A model generated the notes under the pieces. That model saw only the letters and a list, made by a program, of their open reading frames with translations. It was not told where the DNA came from and did not search any database. Shown one piece after another: positions 7,612 to 10,445 of a DNA stretch of 10,445 nt. The stretch comes from Oscillospiraceae bacterium (GTDB lineage: Bacteria; Bacillota; Clostridia; Oscillospirales; JAKOTC01): contig DAOPZJ010000014.1 of assembly GCA_035353335.1 (NCBI GenBank), positions 1 through 10,445 of the forward strand. Reading direction: 5' to 3'. The number at the start of each line of letters is the position of its first letter. Positions within the stretch are counted from its first letter, which is position 1. The translations under genes and the position numbers were made by a program.

Positions 7612-7664
7612 AATGCGGCATCGCGCCGCTCTTCATTCGATCAATGCGGCAGTTACCCGCCGCA
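7612..7664. promoter_or_regulatory. Direct repeats and small hairpins between the divergent promoters
   Basis: AATGCGGCA occurs twice in the same orientation, at 7612-7620 and 7643-7651, 31 bases apart or about three helical turns. Each copy also starts a small hairpin: GCGGC/GCCGC (7615-7619 with 7625-7629) and TGCGGC/GCCGCA (7645-7650 with 7659-7664). The region lies between the two promoters and should not be in either mRNA, so a DNA operator is more likely than an RNA element. No regulator family is recognised. The rest of the spacer between the promoters shows nothing further. Confidence 0.35.
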
Positions 7665-7751
7665 CCCATATTATATACGGCTTCCATTGCAGGCGTGATT
7701 TTCTTTTTAAAACTCTGAAAGTCAGCCGATTTCAACCGAAGATAAAACATC

Positions 7752-7780
7752 TTGACAATCCGATTTCGACATCATATACT
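7752..7780 (+). promoter_or_regulatory. Strong sigma-A promoter of the split GOGAT genes
   Basis: There is a perfect -35 TTGACA (7752-7757), a 17-base spacer and -10 TATACT (7775-7780, five of six). Transcription should start near 7785-7788. Its strength and geometry closely mirror the divergent glutamine synthetase promoter. Confidence 0.85.
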
Positions 7781-7786
7781 ATAAAT

Positions 7787-7804
7787 GTGGACAAAGGCGT
7801 TCAC
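7787..7804 (+). promoter_or_regulatory. Hexaloop hairpin (possible ANTAR site) in the GOGAT leader
   Basis: GTGGAC (7787-7792) pairs with GTTCAC (7799-7804), six base pairs including one G-U, around loop AAAGGC (7793-7798). The loop is identical to that in the glutamine synthetase leader and has A1 and G4 as in ANTAR targets. It shares bases 7793-7802 and 7804 with the 5' arm of the terminator that follows, so only one of the two folds can form. A possible second hairpin, GCGG/CTGC (7811-7814 with 7821-7824), has a six-base loop TTAGTT with G4 but U instead of A at position 1. Confidence 0.58.
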
Positions 7805-7841
7805 CGCGCAGCGGTTAGTTCTGCGCGGGGGCGCTTTTTTT
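7793..7841 (+). terminator. Leader attenuator (intrinsic terminator before the GOGAT amidotransferase start)
   Basis: Bases 7793-7811 pair with 7821-7838. The core is CCGCGCAG/CTGCGCGG (8 bp). Outside it are TTC/GGG, then AAAGGCG/CGCTTTT, with one bulged A (7803) and three wobble pairs. A seven-T run (7835-7841) follows. The wobbles only pair in the + strand RNA, which fixes the strand. It lies about 40 bases before the amidotransferase ATG and just after the promoter, so it is placed as a leader attenuator rather than the end of an upstream gene: no + gene precedes it. Confidence 0.82.
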
Positions 7842-7880
7842 GTTATATGTTTTTGTCCGACTAATTTGTGAGGTTATTTT

Positions 7881-8984
7881 ATGATTCGTGAAGGAGAAGT
7901 CCGCATTCCGTCGGGGTGCGCGATCGCCGGCGTCTTCGCCAAGGACGGCACGCCCATCAACGGAGGTAAAATCGTCAAATCGATGACTGTGATGCACGAG
8001 CGCTCCAACGGTCTCGGCGGCGGCTTTGCCGGTTACGGCATCTATCCCCAATACGCCGATCTGTATGCATTCCACCTGTTTTATGAAAATCAGGCGGCCA
8101 GAGAAGAATGCGAAAAATATATCGATAAAATGTTCGAGGTCGTCAACCTCTCGCGCATCCCGGTGCGAAAAACGCCGAAAATCACCGACGCGCCGCTCAT
8201 CTGGCGTTATTTTGTCGCGCCCAACCACAACCGCCTTGCCGACAGCGGAATCGACGAGCGCGAATATGTCGCCCGCGCGGTGATCAAGATCAACACCGGT
8301 TTCAAAGGCAGTTATGTCTTTTCAAGCGGCAAGAACATGGGCGTTTTCAAAGCGGTCGGCTTTCCCGAGGACGTCGGCGAATATTATCGCCTCGATGAAT
8401 ACGAGGGCTACTGCTGGACCGGCCACGGCCGCTATCCGACCAATACCCCGGGCTGGTGGGGCGGCGCGCATCCGTTCGCGATGCTCGACTATTCGGTCGT
8501 ACATAACGGAGAAATCTCTTCTTATGACGCAAACCGCCGCTATATTGAGATGTTCGGCTATAAATGCACGCTTTTGACCGACACCGAAGTCATCACCTAT
8601 ATGACCGACTATCTGATGCGCCGGAAAGGCCTTTCACCCAAAGAAGTCGCAAACGTTTTCGCGGCGTCGTTCTGGAGTACAATTTCGCGCATGCCCGAGG
8701 CGGAGCGCGACCGCTGCACCCGCCTCCGCATGGCTTTCAGCTCCTTGCTGATCACCGGGCCGTTTTCGATTCTGCTCGGCTATGAAGGCGGTTTGATGGC
8801 GCTCAACGACCGACTGAAACTGCGCTCGATGGTCTCCGCCGAAAAGGGCAAGATCGCCTATGTAGCCAGCGAGGAGTGCGCCATCCGCCAGATGGAACCG
8901 GACGCCGAAAACATTTATTCTCCCGCCGGCGGCGAACCGTTAATCTTCACCCTCGAAAAAAGTCCCGCCAAGGCGAAGAAATAG
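7881..8984 (+). CDS. Split glutamate synthase, class II glutamine amidotransferase subunit
   Basis: It hydrolyses glutamine to glutamate plus ammonia, which is passed to the synthase subunit encoded next. The 367-residue protein matches the amidotransferase domain of archaeal-type or split GOGAT (GlxB/GltB1-like). The Ntn nucleophile is most likely C13 in IPSGCAIAGV. Other active-site motifs are GHGRYPTNT (181-189), VVHNGEI (206-212) and LLTDTEV (231-237). A long insert separates the first strand from the HGRYPTNT motif. C13 is not at the N terminus, so the first 12 residues may be a short propeptide removed on activation, as in GltB and PurF types. ATG at 7881 has GAGG seven bases upstream. 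The next gene starts 39 bases after its stop, consistent with one operon under the attenuated promoter. Confidence 0.88.
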   Translation: MIREGEVRIPSGCAIAGVFAKDGTPINGGKIVKSMTVMHERSNGLGGGFAGYGIYPQYADLYAFHLFYENQAAREECEKYIDKMFEVVNLSRIPVRKTPKITDAPLIWRYFVAPNHNRLADSGIDEREYVARAVIKINTGFKGSYVFSSGKNMGVFKAVGFPEDVGEYYRLDEYEGYCWTGHGRYPTNTPGWWGGAHPFAMLDYSVVHNGEISSYDANRRYIEMFGYKCTLLTDTEVITYMTDYLMRRKGLSPKEVANVFAASFWSTISRMPEAERDRCTRLRMAFSSLLITGPFSILLGYEGGLMALNDRLKLRSMVSAEKGKIAYVASEECAIRQMEPDAENIYSPAGGEPLIFTLEKSPAKAKK

Positions 8985-9023
8985 GCCCCGCGCCATTCAT
9001 TGCGGAAAGGAATTGCTGTTATT

Positions 9024-10445
9024 ATGTCGATTGATTTTCAATATCCAGATTTCGAAATTATCCGCGACGACGCGCGCTGCATCCGCTGCCGCGTCTGCGA
9101 GCGACAGTGCGCGAACGAAGTGCACTCTTTTCTCGCTGAGGCGGACCGGATGATTGCGGATGAATCAAAGTGCGTCGATTGTCACCGGTGCGTCTCTCTT
9201 TGTCCGACAAGGGCTTTAAAAATCGTTAAAAACGAAAACGCTTTCCGCGAAAACGCAAACTGGCAGCCGAGCTTGATCAAGGAGATCTATAAACAGGCGG
9301 CGACCGGCGCGGTTTTGCTGTCCTCGATGGGCAATCCTCAGAATCAGCCCGTCTATTGGGATAAAATTCTGATGAACGCCTCACAGGTCACGAATCCGTC
9401 CATCGACCCGCTGCGTGAGCCGATGGAGACCCGCGTGTTTCTGGGCAAGAAGACCGCCGAGTTGAAACGCGACAAAAACGGAACTTTGCTGCCGGAACTT
9501 TCGCTTCAGCTGGAACTTTCGATGCCGATCATGTTCTCGGCGATGTCCTACGGCTCGATCAGCTACAACGCCCACGAGTGTTTGGCCCGCGCATCCAAAG
9601 AACTGGGTACTTTTTATAATACCGGTGAGGGTGGCCTGCACAAGGACTTTTACGCATACGGCCCCAACACGATTGTACAGGTGGCTTCAGGCCGGTTCGG
9701 CGTCTATAAAGATTATCTCGAAGCGGGCGCTGCGATCGAGATCAAAATGGGTCAGGGCGCAAAACCCGGCATCGGCGGGCATCTGCCCGGCACCAAAATC
9801 GTCGGCGACGTCTCGGCCACTCGTATGATTCCGGTCGGTTCCGACGCCATCTCCCCTGCGCCCCATCACGATATTTATTCGATAGAAGACCTGCGCCAGT
9901 TGGTCTATTCGCTCAAAGAGGCCTCGGCTTATCAAAAACCGGTCATCGTCAAGGTCGCCGCAGTCCATAACATCGCCGCGATCGCCAGCGGCATCGCGCG
10001 CAGCGGCGCGGACGTGATCGCCATCGACGGCTTCCGCGGCGGCACCGGCGCGGCTCCGACCCGCATCCGAGACAACACCGGCATTCCGATCGAACTCGCG
10101 CTTGCCAGCGTCGACGAACGTCTGCGCAAAGAGGGCATCCGCGATAACGTCTCACTCGTGGTCGGCGGCTCGATCCGCTCCAGCGCCGACGTAGTCAAAG
10201 CTGTCGCCCTCGGAGCCGACGCGGTCTATATCGCCACTGCCGCGCTGATTGCGCTCGGCTGCCATCTGTGCCGCACCTGTCAGACGGGAAAATGCAACTG
10301 GGGCATCGCGACCCAGCGTCCCGAACTGGTACGCCGTCTGAATCCCGATCTCGGCTATAAACGTCTCGTCAACCTGATGAACGCCTGGAACCATGAGATC
10401 AAGGAATTCATGGGCAGCATGGGCATCAACTCCATCGAGGCGCTC
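9024..10445 (+). CDS. Split glutamate synthase, ferredoxin-FMN synthase subunit (3' end outside window)
   Basis: It forms glutamate from 2-oxoglutarate and ammonia using electrons carried through Fe-S clusters to FMN. The frame is open from ATG 9024 to the window end, 474 codons. Residues 19-60 are a 2[4Fe-4S] ferredoxin-like domain with C19/C22/C25/C29 and C50/C53/C56/C60. The FMN-binding TIM barrel (GltB2/GlxD-like) follows: MPIMFSAMSYGSIS, then EIKMGQGAKPGIGGHLPG around 239-256, GFRGGTG (336-342) and GGSIRSSADV. GCHLCRTCQTGKCNWGIATQ holds C413, C416, C419 and C424; some of these should bind the GOGAT [3Fe-4S] cluster. The GXGXG domain of fused GOGAT is not present and is expected as a separate gene downstream. 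AAAGGA lies 12 bases before the ATG, a rather long spacing. The amidotransferase partner is immediately upstream. Confidence 0.9.
   Translation, partial: MSIDFQYPDFEIIRDDARCIRCRVCERQCANEVHSFLAEADRMIADESKCVDCHRCVSLCPTRALKIVKNENAFRENANWQPSLIKEIYKQAATGAVLLSSMGNPQNQPVYWDKILMNASQVTNPSIDPLREPMETRVFLGKKTAELKRDKNGTLLPELSLQLELSMPIMFSAMSYGSISYNAHECLARASKELGTFYNTGEGGLHKDFYAYGPNTIVQVASGRFGVYKDYLEAGAAIEIKMGQGAKPGIGGHLPGTKIVGDVSATRMIPVGSDAISPAPHHDIYSIEDLRQLVYSLKEASAYQKPVIVKVAAVHNIAAIASGIARSGADVIAIDGFRGGTGAAPTRIRDNTGIPIELALASVDERLRKEGIRDNVSLVVGGSIRSSADVVKAVALGADAVYIATAALIALGCHLCRTCQTGKCNWGIATQRPELVRRLNPDLGYKRLVNLMNAWNHEIKEFMGSMGINSIEAL

Noticed and set aside
7670..7675. Perfect TATAAT on the minus strand in the divergent region
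   Set aside because: No -35 element at 16-18 bases (TCACGC at 17) and no extended -10 TG, and a much better promoter for the same gene lies downstream at 7531-7559.
7568..7750. A 60-codon minus-strand frame between the divergent promoters
   Set aside because: It covers the direct-repeat region, has no clear ribosome site or family, and ends just before the glutamine synthetase promoter.
6752..7864. A 370-codon open frame on the + strand opposite glutamine synthetase
   Set aside because: It runs antisense through the GSIII coding region, the leader and both promoters, and its composition is what the reverse of a GC-rich gene gives. It has no recognisable domain.
7815..8228. A 137-codon minus-strand open frame opposite the GOGAT amidotransferase
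   Set aside because: Antisense shadow of a well-supported gene; no ribosome site or family resemblance.
1..10445. CRISPR arrays, tRNA or rRNA genes, transposases, phage genes
   Set aside because: No regularly spaced repeats, no cloverleaf or rRNA signature and no mobile-element protein were found on either strand.

Overview
The window looks like chromosome from an anaerobic member of the Bacillota, most likely class Clostridia (an Oscillospirales-like lineage would fit). The reasons are a type III glutamine synthetase, a split ferredoxin-type glutamate synthase, near-consensus sigma-A promoters, purine-rich ribosome sites, and short palindromic intergenic repeats of a kind common in that class. 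This placement is inference; there is no rRNA or other phylogenetic marker here.

Layout. 1-472 (+) is the C-terminal end of a uroporphyrinogen-decarboxylase-family protein. 473-721 is a convergent intergenic stretch with two palindromic repeats and a bidirectional terminator. 722-3181 (-) is a four-module sulfur-handling flavoprotein: CoA-disulfide-reductase-like core, rhodanese, TusA and DsrE2-like modules. 3182-3661 is a mostly empty AT-rich spacer holding that gene's promoter, a fragment of a dispersed repeat, and the terminator of the next gene. 3662-5236 (-) is glutamine-hydrolysing asparagine synthetase. 5357-7441 (-) is type III glutamine synthetase. 7442-7880 is a divergent control region. 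7881-8984 (+) is the class II glutamine amidotransferase subunit of a split glutamate synthase. 9024 to the window end (+) is its ferredoxin-FMN synthase subunit, cut off by the window edge.

The right two thirds is a nitrogen-assimilation module. Glutamine synthetase makes glutamine, asparagine synthetase spends it on asparagine, and the split GOGAT returns its amide nitrogen to 2-oxoglutarate as glutamate.

The most interesting part is the control region between glutamine synthetase and GOGAT. Each divergent gene has a near-perfect sigma-A promoter followed at once by an intrinsic terminator, placed before the gene. At the 5' end of each predicted leader RNA is a small hairpin with the same six-base loop, AAAGGC, and in both cases this hairpin overlaps the 5' arm of the terminator, so the two folds exclude each other. 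A at loop position 1 and G at position 4 is the loop signature recognised by ANTAR-domain antiterminators. I read this as a matched pair of attenuators that would let one RNA-binding regulator switch GS and GOGAT together. The base pairing is seen in the sequence; the regulator is inferred and is not in the window.
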